Position numbers and translations under genes: made by a program. From contig DIKR01000107.1 in NCBI GenBank assembly GCA_002424625.1, positions 1 through 19,497 of the forward strand: a DNA stretch of 19,497 nt. Reading direction: 5' to 3'. This stretch comes from Desulfuromonadaceae bacterium UBA5613 (GTDB lineage Bacteria > Desulfobacterota > Desulfuromonadia > Desulfuromonadales > UBA2197). The notes beneath the pieces are model-generated. The model had not been told where the DNA came from, ran no database searches, and saw only the letters and a list, made by a program, of their open reading frames with translations. How positions within the stretch are numbered: position 1 is the first letter of the stretch; each line of letters opens with the position of its first letter. This document shows positions 13,541-19,497 of the stretch, piece after piece.

Positions 13541-13994
13541 AGCGTAGCCCCAAACGATTGAGCAGGATGCCGAGATAGCGATTGAGCGGGTTGTTGCGAT
13601 GCAGCACCGGAATGATCGGACGACTGCGGGTACCGAGACGCTCCAACTGCTGCAGCAATTCCGGACATCCGCCCTTCGCCATCCCCTCCCGCCAGATCTG
13701 TAACGCTTTGATCTTGTCACCTTTGTTCAGGTGAACTCTCCCCAGATTGAGGAAATGCATCGGATTGTCCGGCTCCACCGCCAGCGAGGCCTGACAAAGT
13801 TCCAGCCCTTTACGATGCTGTCCGCGCTGTCTGGCGATGCAATAGCCGAGATAAGAATACCATTCCGGAGTATCCCGCAACCGCAGCGCCTTCTCGATAA
13901 AGGCGAGTGCCGCCTGGGTATCTTCAGCCGCCAGCGCGACTTGCGCCTGCGAAAACTCTTTTTCCGCGCGCTTTTCCACACTATCCAGTTTCAT
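13539..13994 (-). CDS. Small TPR-repeat protein
   Basis: From the ATG at 13994 this is 151 residues. Helical repeats of the tetratricopeptide type fill about residues 8-125 (for example ALAFIEKALRLRDTPEWYSY, then the GQHRKGLELCQASLAVEPDN unit and NLGRVHLNKGDKIKALQIWR). The end has a conserved-looking basic tail, RPIIPVLHRNNPLNRYLG. There is no signal peptide or membrane segment, so it is probably a cytoplasmic protein-protein contact module; its partner is unknown. An in-frame ATG ten codons upstream (14024) is an alternative start; I prefer 13994 because GAGAGA lies 5 bases before it, though both sites are weak. It is convergent with usp and shares its terminator. Confidence 0.85.
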   Translation of the reverse strand: MKLDSVEKRAEKEFSQAQVALAAEDTQAALAFIEKALRLRDTPEWYSYLGYCIARQRGQHRKGLELCQASLAVEPDNPMHFLNLGRVHLNKGDKIKALQIWREGMAKGGCPELLQQLERLGTRSRPIIPVLHRNNPLNRYLGILLNRLGLR

Positions 13995-14069
13995 CGGAAT
14001 CTCTCGTTTACAGGGCACTCGCATCGGATCTCTATTCCGAGCTGTCGGTAAAAATTAAATCAAGACGTA

Positions 14070-14097
14070 ACTATACACAGTTTATCGTCAAAAACAA
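14070..14097 (-). promoter_or_regulatory. Candidate promoter for the TPR gene
   Basis: On the minus strand TTGTTT (14092-14097), a 16-base spacer, and TATAGT (14070-14075). The -10 matches at five of six positions; the -35 is weak. Otherwise the gap 14025-14257 holds only the hairpin at 14184-14209 and no gene that I can see. Confidence 0.35.
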
Positions 14098-14170
14098 AGA
14101 TTACGATCGGGGAGGAGCGTCCAGGGGGTTATCGTGGACGGGGCAAAAAGTTGAAGCAAGAGATATTTAC

Positions 14171-14209
14171 AAATAAACAAAGGGCGCATCCATGTATGTG
14201 GGAGTGCGC
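14171..14209 (-). terminator. Possible terminator of the exo/RNase H-acetyltransferase unit
   Basis: On the minus strand an imperfect hairpin (GCGCA/TGCGC plus inner TCCA/TGG pairs, 14184-14209) is followed by CCTTTGTTTATTT. It lies about 50 bases after the acetyltransferase stop codon. The stem has a bulge and the T-run is interrupted, so this is a weak call. Confidence 0.35.
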
Positions 14210-14257
14210 TAACGGCGCCGATAATGGTCGGAGCCGGATGCCCGAGCAGGGACAGTT

Positions 14258-14773
14258 TTAACGCCGCTTCTTCCCCTTGGGGCGGGCCGTTTTTCCCACG
14301 GTCATAAACTCCGCTTCATAGCCGACCGTGAAGGGCGTGGCGGCGCCATTGCGCAGGCTCAGGAAATGGGCATTGTTCTTGTCAAAGGGACAAATCGGCT
14401 GAGTGCAGGGTTCAAAACCAAATTTCTTGTAATAACCGGGTTCGCCAAGGACAAAGAGGGGCTGACTTTGGATCTCTTCCTGACGCAAGGCAAAGCGCAG
14501 CAGCTCCGCACCGACCCCCTGCTGTTGGAACTCGGGGGTGACCGCCAGTGGTGCCAGATGCAGGCCGCAAACGTTCTTGCCGTGATAAGCGGGGGTAAAG
14601 GCAATGTAGGCGATGATCTTGTTGCGATGGATCGAGACCCATTCATGCACAGTCTTGACGTTTTTGTGGAGATTCTCGAGCAAGCCCGCTTCGTATTCAC
14701 TCTCCGGAAAAGCGAGACGGAGGAGGGCGTAGACCCGGGGCCGGTTCTCGACCGTTAAGCGCTGGATTTTCAT
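14258..14773 (-). CDS. GNAT-family N-acetyltransferase
   Basis: This 171-residue protein has the acetyl-CoA-binding motif A of GNAT enzymes, LAPLAVTPEFQQQGVGAELL (about 73-92), with the pyrophosphate loop QQGVGA. It then continues with the YYKKFGFEP strand-helix element typical of the family. It most resembles the YhbS-like single-domain group, whose substrates are mostly unknown. The C-terminus is a short basic tail (KGKKRR), unusual enough to note. The ATG has AAGGA 7 bases upstream. The gene begins 21 bases after the stop of the exonuclease-RNase H gene and is probably in the same transcript. A functional link to nucleic-acid processing cannot be claimed from position alone. Confidence 0.88.
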   Translation of the reverse strand: MKIQRLTVENRPRVYALLRLAFPESEYEAGLLENLHKNVKTVHEWVSIHRNKIIAYIAFTPAYHGKNVCGLHLAPLAVTPEFQQQGVGAELLRFALRQEEIQSQPLFVLGEPGYYKKFGFEPCTQPICPFDKNNAHFLSLRNGAATPFTVGYEAEFMTVGKTARPKGKKRR

Positions 14774-14794
14774 TGTGCGTATCCTTGTTGTGAG

Positions 14795-16216
14795 TTAGCA
14801 AAGCTGGAGTTGACCGTCCGCATCAGTTGCGAATTCCGAATCGACCCGGATTGCCACCGGTGCATGATAAACCGGGGCAGCCGGTAAAGGAACAGCTTCT
14901 TCACGAGTGATGGCAACTGTTGCCAGGATCCCTGCTTCCGCTGCCCGCTTCGCCAGTTTATCGCAACGTTCATTAAAAGGGTGGCCGGCATGGCCGCGCA
15001 CCCATTCCCAGTGGACCTGGTGTTTGGAGCCAAGAGTTGCCAGCTGCTGCCAAAGGTCCTGATTGGCGAGGGCGTCGGGAGTTTCGAGGCGGCCGTTGCG
15101 CACCCAGCCGGGCAGCCATTCGCTCATCCCCCGCACCAGATACTGCGAATCGCTGTAGAGACGCACGCGCTTGCGGCCGTTCAATGCTTCCAGGCCGCGA
15201 ATCGCGGCGATCAGTTCCATGCGCTGCGAAGTGGCGCTCGGTTCGAAACCGCTCAATTCCTTCTCCAGCTCGCCGTAGCGCAGGATCACCCCATAGCCCC
15301 CCGGTCCGGAATCCCGGCCCGAGCCGTCGCTGTAGATTTCGACCACCCCGGCCGGCGGCGGGGTGAAGGCGAGTTCGAGAGCGGTGAATTCGAGCTCGCG
15401 CAGCAGGGGAAGCAGGGCCGGGAGGCGCGGCGACTGCCGTGTCAGCTCGATCAGGGGGATCTCCAGCGGCACGTCATAGCGGACGGTGGCGAGGCGTTTG
15501 GAAAGCCGCGCCTGCTCTGCGTAGGTCGCTAAAGCCTCGCGGCGCTTCTTGCTGCCGACCAGACTTCGCCACTTGAGGACCTCTTCCAGTGAGCCGAAGC
15601 GCTGCACCAGGCCGATGGCGGTCTTCTCGCCGATGCCGGGGACACCAGGGATATTGTCGGAGGTGTCGCCGGCCAGGCCGAGGACATCGGCAACCAGTTC
15701 CGGGGAAACGCCGAAACGGTCGCGGACCTCCTGCACCCCGGAACGCTTCCCTTTCATGGTGTCGAGCAGGGTGATTTGGTCGCTGGCAATCTGCAACAGA
15801 TCCTTGTCGCCGCTGACGATGGTGACGTCGATTCCCTGGGCGGCATAGGTGCGGGCGAGGGTGGCAATAACGTCATCGGCTTCAAAGCCGGGGGCTTCGA
15901 GGGCCGGGATGTTGAGGGCCGCGAGCATCTGGCGGATGTAGGGAAGCTGGGGAACAAGATCAACCGGGACGGCGTCACGCTGTGCCTTGTAGGCAGGATA
16001 AAGGGCACGACGGAAGGTCTCTTCGCGCGGGCAATCGAGAACGACAGCAAGATAATCGGGACGGTGTTCCTGGAGGAGATCCAGGAGCAGTCGGGTGAAG
16101 CCGAGGATGGCATTGGTCGGCATGCCGCCGCTGGTGGCGAGTTCGCGGATGCCGTAATAGGCACGGTAGATGTAACTCGAGCCATCGAGTAAATAGAGCC
16201 GGGGTGACGATTTCAA
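14795..16216 (-). CDS. Fusion protein: Pol I-type 5'-3' exonuclease (FEN) + RNase HI
   Basis: From the TTG at 16216 this is 473 residues. Residues 5-288 form a complete 5' nuclease like the N-terminal domain of DNA polymerase I: Asp11 (LLDGSSYIYRAYYG), Asp61, YKAQR (76-80), GFEADD (110-115), SGDKD (135-139), and the H3TH element GDTSDNIPGVPGIGEKTA (183-200). Residues 291-430 form a complete RNase HI: Asp297 (YSDGS), Glu334 (RMELIAAI), Asp356 (YSDSQYL), His409 and Asp419 (RGHAGHPFNERCD). A tail of about 40 residues follows. There is no polymerase or 3'-5' proofreading domain. Both activities act on RNA primers and hybrids, so a role in Okazaki-fragment or R-loop clean-up is likely (inference). 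The TTG has AGGAG 6 bases upstream. An ATG at 16318 lies in a terminator stem and is rejected. Confidence 0.93.
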   Translation of the reverse strand: MKSSPRLYLLDGSSYIYRAYYGIRELATSGGMPTNAILGFTRLLLDLLQEHRPDYLAVVLDCPREETFRRALYPAYKAQRDAVPVDLVPQLPYIRQMLAALNIPALEAPGFEADDVIATLARTYAAQGIDVTIVSGDKDLLQIASDQITLLDTMKGKRSGVQEVRDRFGVSPELVADVLGLAGDTSDNIPGVPGIGEKTAIGLVQRFGSLEEVLKWRSLVGSKKRREALATYAEQARLSKRLATVRYDVPLEIPLIELTRQSPRLPALLPLLRELEFTALELAFTPPPAGVVEIYSDGSGRDSGPGGYGVILRYGELEKELSGFEPSATSQRMELIAAIRGLEALNGRKRVRLYSDSQYLVRGMSEWLPGWVRNGRLETPDALANQDLWQQLATLGSKHQVHWEWVRGHAGHPFNERCDKLAKRAAEAGILATVAITREEAVPLPAAPVYHAPVAIRVDSEFATDADGQLQLC

Positions 16217-16280
16217 CAGCTTCTCCTGAAGGGGGGACTTTGTGGGGTAGAATCGCACATCTGAAAGATTCCGTAAAAAG

Positions 16281-16325
16281 AAAACGCCCGACGCGGTTGC
16301 AATAACCTGGTCGGGCATCTTTTTT
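16281..16325. terminator. Hairpin terminator between nifJ and the exonuclease-RNase H gene
   Basis: GCCCGAC (16286-16292) pairs with GTCGGGC (16310-16316); inside it GGTT pairs with AACC around a 5-base loop. T-rich tails lie on both sides (GTTTTCTTTTT on the minus strand, six T's on the plus strand). It is about 100 bases after the nifJ stop codon and should end that transcript. It shows that an ATG at 16318 is not a real gene start. Confidence 0.8.
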
Positions 16326-16347
16326 CTCAGGATTTTTTATGGATTAT

Positions 16348-16416
16348 GGTAGGGGCGGATCTCGTGTCCGCCCGGTTCACGATCGAAAGCGGGCACCCAC
16401 AAGGGGCGCCCCTACC
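16348..16416. repeat. 69-bp palindromic repeat element (GTAGGGGCG type)
   Basis: GGTAGGGGCG (16348-16357) and CGCCCCTACC (16407-16416) are perfect 10-bp inverted ends. The interior is a weaker palindrome (GTGTCCGCCC against GGGCACCCAC, with mismatches) around a short AT-balanced loop. Elements with GTAGGGGCG ends and a CCGCCC/GGGC core occur as small interspersed repeats in many bacterial genomes. This one ends 6 bases from the nifJ stop codon. It has no coding capacity. Confidence 0.8.
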
Positions 16417-16422
16417 GACAAT

Positions 16423-19400
16423 TTATTTATCGTACTTCAGCGCCGCCAGCTTCTGGTAGTACTCGAAGCGGTTAGTCGTCCAGGCGCTCGCCTTCTTCAT
16501 CAGCTCAGCGGCGACTTCGGGGTTCATCTTCTTCAGCACCTTGTAACGGTTTTCGCCGTAAGCAAAGTCCTCGAAGGAGGTGGTCGGCGCCTTGCTGTCG
16601 AGCTGCAGGGGGTTCTTCCCTTCCGCCGCCAGGGTCGGGTTGTAACGATACAGGGGCCAGTAACCGGAGGAGACGACCTTCTTCTGCTCGTCGACGGCGC
16701 TGGTCATGTTAATGCCGTGGGCTATGCAGTGGGCATAGGCGATAATGATCGAGGGGCCATCGTAGGCTTCGGCTTCGATAAAGGCCTTGACCACCTGGCC
16801 GGGGTTGGAAAGGGAGACATTGGCGACATAGACGTAGCCATAGGACATCGCCATCATCCCGAGATCCTTTTTGGCCATGACCTTGCCGCCGGCGGCGAAC
16901 TGGGCAACGGCGCCGATCGGCGTCGACTTCGAGGCTTGGCCACCAGTGTTGGAGTAGACCTCAGTATCGAGGACGAGGATGTTGACGTTCTTGCCGCTTG
17001 CAATGACATGATCGAGACCGCCGTAGCCGATGTCATAAGCCCAGCCGTCGCCGCCGACGCACCATACCGACTTCTTGACCAGATAATCGATCAACGGCAG
17101 GAGCTGTTGGGCCGCCGGTTCGTTGCAGCCCAGGAGGGCGGTCTGCAGAGTGGCGACGCGCTGGCGCTGCGCTTCGATGCCGCATTGGTCGGACTGGTCG
17201 GCGTCGAGAATCTCCTGCATTACCGGCAGGATGGCGGCGCAGGAAGGGCAGGCACAGGAGTTGACAAGCCCGGTGAGGAGCTCGCGAGCCGATTCGGTGA
17301 ACTTGTCGACCGCCAGGCGCATACCGAACCCGAACTCGGCGTTGTCCTCGAAGAGCGAGTTCGACCAGGCCGGTCCGCGGCCGTCGGCGCGCTGTGCCCA
17401 AGGGGTGGTCGGCAGGTTGCCGCCGTAGATCGAGGTGCAGCCGGTAGCGTTGGCGACGAGCATGCGGTCGCCGAAGAGCTGCGACAGGAGCTTGAGGTAC
17501 GGTGTTTCGCCGCAGCCGGCACAGGCGCCGGAGTATTCGAAGATCGGCCGCACCAGCTGGCTGCCGCGCAGGGTGTCGAGCTTGACTGAAGTCGGATCGA
17601 CGTCGGGGAGGGACAGGAAGAAGTCGTAGTTGGCCGCTTCCGTGGCCCGCAGCGGCGCCTGGAACTGCATGTTGATTGCTTTATGGCCCGGATCCTCTTT
17701 CGATTTGGCCGGACAGTTGTGGACGCAAGCGCCGCAGCCGGTGCAGTCCTCGGGTGCGACCTGCAGGGTGTACTTCAGCCCTTTGAATTCCGGAAGCTTG
17801 CAGTCCGTCGATTTGAAGGTCGCCGGGGCCCCGGCGAGGAGTGCGCCGTCGTAGGCCTTCATGCGGATGGTGGCATGCGGGCAGACAAAGGAACAGATCG
17901 CGCACTGGATACACAGGGTTTCATCCCAGACCGGGATATCGACGGCAATGTTGCGCTTCTCGTACTGCGAGGTGGCAGTGGGGAAGGTGCCGTCGATCGG
18001 CATCTTCGAGACCGGCAGGTTGTCGCCGAAGCCGGCAATGATCGGACCGGTGACTTCCTGGACGAACTGCGGTGCGCTCTTGGTGACGACGGGGGGCATG
18101 GTGATAATGCTGGTCGCGGTGGCCGGGATGGTGACTTCGTGGATATTCTTCAGTGCTTCGTCGACCGCGGCGTTATTCATCGCCACGATTTTGTCGCCGG
18201 CCTTGCCGTAACTCTTCTTGATCGCGTCCTTGATCTCGCTGATCGCCTGCTCCAGGGGGATGATCCCGGAGATCTTGAAGAAAGCGGTCTGCATGATGAC
18301 GTTGATACGGGCGCCGAGTCCCAGCTCTTCACCGAGCTTGATGGCGTCGATGACGTAGAACTTGAGCTTTTTGGCGATGATCTGCTGCTGCACTTCGATC
18401 GGCATCTGATCCCAGACTTCGTCTTTTGCGAAAGGGGAGCAAAGGAGGAAAGTAGCGCCGGGCTTGGCTTTGCTGACCATGTCGTACTTCTCCAGAAAGG
18501 TGAAGTTGTGACAGGCGATGAAGTCGGCATGATCGATGAGGTAAGGGGCATTGATGGCGTTCTTGCCGAAGCGCAGGTGCGAGGTGGTGATGGTGCCGGC
18601 CTTCTTGGAGTCGTAAACGAAGTAGGCCTGGGCGTTGTTTTCGGTGGTTTCGCCGATGATCTTGATAGTGTTCTTGTTGGCGCCGACCGTGCCGTCGGAA
18701 CCGAGACCGTAGAACATCGCTTCGTAGGTGCCGGCCATGGCAGTACGGAAGGAGGGATCGAAGTCGAGGCTGGAATTCATGACATCGTCGTTGATGCCGA
18801 CCACAAAGTTCTTCTTCGGCTGCACGCTTCTGAGGTTGTCGAAGACCGCCTTGGCCATCGCCGGAGTAAACTCTTTGGAGCCGAGGCCGTAGCGTCCGCC
18901 GACGATGATCGGATAACCGTCGATCTTGCAGGTGCCGTCACTCATGGCTTCGCCGATGGCGGTGCGTACATCCATGTACAGCGGCTCGCCGAGGGCGCCG
19001 GGCTCCTTGGTGCGATCAAGGACAGCAATCGCCTTGACCGTCTTGGGCAGGGCCGAGATGAAGGCGGCGAGCGGGAAGGGGCGGTAAAGGTGGATCTTGA
19101 CGACGCCGACCTTCTCTCCTTTGGCGATGAGGCTGCGGACGGTCTCCTGCACGGTGTCGGCGCCGGAGCCCATGACCACAACGATGCGTTCGGCATCAGC
19201 ATCACCGACATAGTCGACGAGACCATAGCTGCGACCGGTGAGTTTGGAGAATTTTTCCAACTCTTCCGTGACGATGTCGACACAGGCCGGATAGAACCGG
19301 TTGACAGTTTCGCGCCCCTGGAAGTAGACATCGGGGTTCTGGGCGGTGCCGCGCATCATCGGACGGTCCGGGGAGAGGCCGCGGCGACGGTGGGCGTTGA

Positions 19401-19497
19401 CGAGTTGATCGTCAATCATCGCCCGCATGTCGGCAAAGGTCAGTTCCTCGACCTTCTGCACTTCGTGTGAGGTACGGAAGCCGTCGAAGAAGTGCAG
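16423..19497 (-). CDS. nifJ: Pyruvate:ferredoxin (flavodoxin) oxidoreductase, C-terminal 1024 residues (5' end beyond window)
   Basis: The frame is open from the right edge to TAA at 16423, and the first visible residues are LHFFDGFRTSHEVQK, an internal PFOR motif. About 170 N-terminal residues of the usual 1170-1200 lie outside. The enzyme splits pyruvate to acetyl-CoA and CO2 (or runs in reverse) with reduction of ferredoxin, and is cytoplasmic and oxygen-sensitive. Two 4Fe-4S motifs are visible: CIQCAICSFVCP (about 17893-17928) and CTGCGACVHNCP (about 17712-17747). The C-terminal thiamine-diphosphate domain carries CAGC near 17515-17526, VGGDGWAYDIG (about 17030-17062) and TEVYSNTGGQASKST (16917-16961). 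All one-chain PFOR domains are fused in this order. A palindromic repeat and a terminator follow the stop codon. No frameshift is seen. Confidence 0.97.
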   Translation of the reverse strand: MHFFDGFRTSHEVQKVEELTFADMRAMIDDQLVNAHRRRGLSPDRPMMRGTAQNPDVYFQGRETVNRFYPACVDIVTEELEKFSKLTGRSYGLVDYVGDADAERIVVVMGSGADTVQETVRSLIAKGEKVGVVKIHLYRPFPLAAFISALPKTVKAIAVLDRTKEPGALGEPLYMDVRTAIGEAMSDGTCKIDGYPIIVGGRYGLGSKEFTPAMAKAVFDNLRSVQPKKNFVVGINDDVMNSSLDFDPSFRTAMAGTYEAMFYGLGSDGTVGANKNTIKIIGETTENNAQAYFVYDSKKAGTITTSHLRFGKNAINAPYLIDHADFIACHNFTFLEKYDMVSKAKPGATFLLCSPFAKDEVWDQMPIEVQQQIIAKKLKFYVIDAIKLGEELGLGARINVIMQTAFFKISGIIPLEQAISEIKDAIKKSYGKAGDKIVAMNNAAVDEALKNIHEVTIPATATSIITMPPVVTKSAPQFVQEVTGPIIAGFGDNLPVSKMPIDGTFPTATSQYEKRNIAVDIPVWDETLCIQCAICSFVCPHATIRMKAYDGALLAGAPATFKSTDCKLPEFKGLKYTLQVAPEDCTGCGACVHNCPAKSKEDPGHKAINMQFQAPLRATEAANYDFFLSLPDVDPTSVKLDTLRGSQLVRPIFEYSGACAGCGETPYLKLLSQLFGDRMLVANATGCTSIYGGNLPTTPWAQRADGRGPAWSNSLFEDNAEFGFGMRLAVDKFTESARELLTGLVNSCACPSCAAILPVMQEILDADQSDQCGIEAQRQRVATLQTALLGCNEPAAQQLLPLIDYLVKKSVWCVGGDGWAYDIGYGGLDHVIASGKNVNILVLDTEVYSNTGGQASKSTPIGAVAQFAAGGKVMAKKDLGMMAMSYGYVYVANVSLSNPGQVVKAFIEAEAYDGPSIIIAYAHCIAHGINMTSAVDEQKKVVSSGYWPLYRYNPTLAAEGKNPLQLDSKAPTTSFEDFAYGENRYKVLKKMNPEVAAELMKKASAWTTNRFEYYQKLAALKYDK

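Noticed and set aside
14025..14257. Possible small RNA or tRNA in the gap between the TPR and acetyltransferase genes
   Set aside because: No cloverleaf, anticodon arm or known RNA core could be read; only a weak promoter and a weak hairpin are present.
16217..16318. Upstream ATG extension (34 codons) of the exonuclease-RNase H protein
   Set aside because: The ATG and following codons form the stem of an intrinsic terminator, and the extension resembles no FEN N-terminus. The TTG at 16216 has a good ribosome-binding site and fits the domain start.
16339..17589. Plus-strand open frame of 416 codons covering the 3' end of nifJ
   Set aside because: It starts inside the palindromic repeat, overlaps the PFOR thiamine-binding domain antisense, and shows no family motifs.
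17683..19470. Long plus-strand open frame (595 codons) opposite nifJ
   Set aside because: It is a mirror of the strongly conserved PFOR frame in GC-rich sequence. It has no recognisable domain, and PFOR motifs run the whole length on the other strand.

Overview
This is about 19.5 kb of chromosome from a moderately GC-rich, probably anaerobic bacterium. The gene families suggest a Desulfuromonadales/Geobacter-type deltaproteobacterium. Pointers are a b558-family succinate dehydrogenase/fumarate reductase cytochrome b, a one-chain pyruvate:ferredoxin oxidoreductase, the gene pair elongation factor P plus EF-P lysine ligase, a SAM riboswitch ahead of metX, and a histidine kinase paired with a sigma54-type regulator. 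This assignment is inference. I see no prophage, transposase, CRISPR array, rRNA or tRNA.

Layout. 1-188 (-): start of sdhC, cut by the left edge. 374-1858 (+): malQ. 1958-2719 (+): a lipoprotein with an OB-fold, closed by a strong terminator. 2778-3902 (+): a membrane-anchored metallophosphoesterase. 4003-5483 (+): efp and epmA, five bases apart. 5539-8699 (+): a periplasmic-sensing histidine kinase overlapping its NtrC-family regulator, closed by a bidirectional terminator. 8769-9811 (-): a double-ACT (GcvR-like) protein followed by peptide deformylase. 9871-9996 (-): what looks like the tail of a dead histidine kinase. 10072-11427 (+): tatB, tatC and a small cysteine-rich protein. 11458-11536: a palindromic repeat. 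11549-12664 (-): metX behind a SAM-I riboswitch with terminator (12695-12874) and a good promoter. 13022-13474 (+): a universal stress protein with its own divergent promoter. 13539-13994 (-): a TPR protein. 14258-14773 (-): a GNAT acetyltransferase. 14795-16216 (-): a fusion of a Pol I-type 5'-3' exonuclease and RNase HI. 16348-16416: a second palindromic repeat. 16423-19497 (-): nifJ/por, cut by the right edge.

How the genes relate. Most are housekeeping genes in short independent transcription units. The clear units are efp-epmA (EF-P and the ligase that lysylates it), the kinase/regulator pair, the ACT protein with def, tatB-tatC plus a small protein, and exo/RNase H with the acetyltransferase. 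PFOR and SdhC are central carbon and electron-flow enzymes; metX is controlled by SAM supply.

Most noteworthy items: the exonuclease-RNase HI fusion with every catalytic residue of both enzymes intact; the SAM riboswitch, whose aptamer, terminator and competing pairing can be drawn base by base; the kinase relic; two unrelated palindromic repeats just downstream of minus-strand genes; and an 11-bp direct repeat ahead of the ACT/def unit. I do not see a large, clearly novel multigene system.
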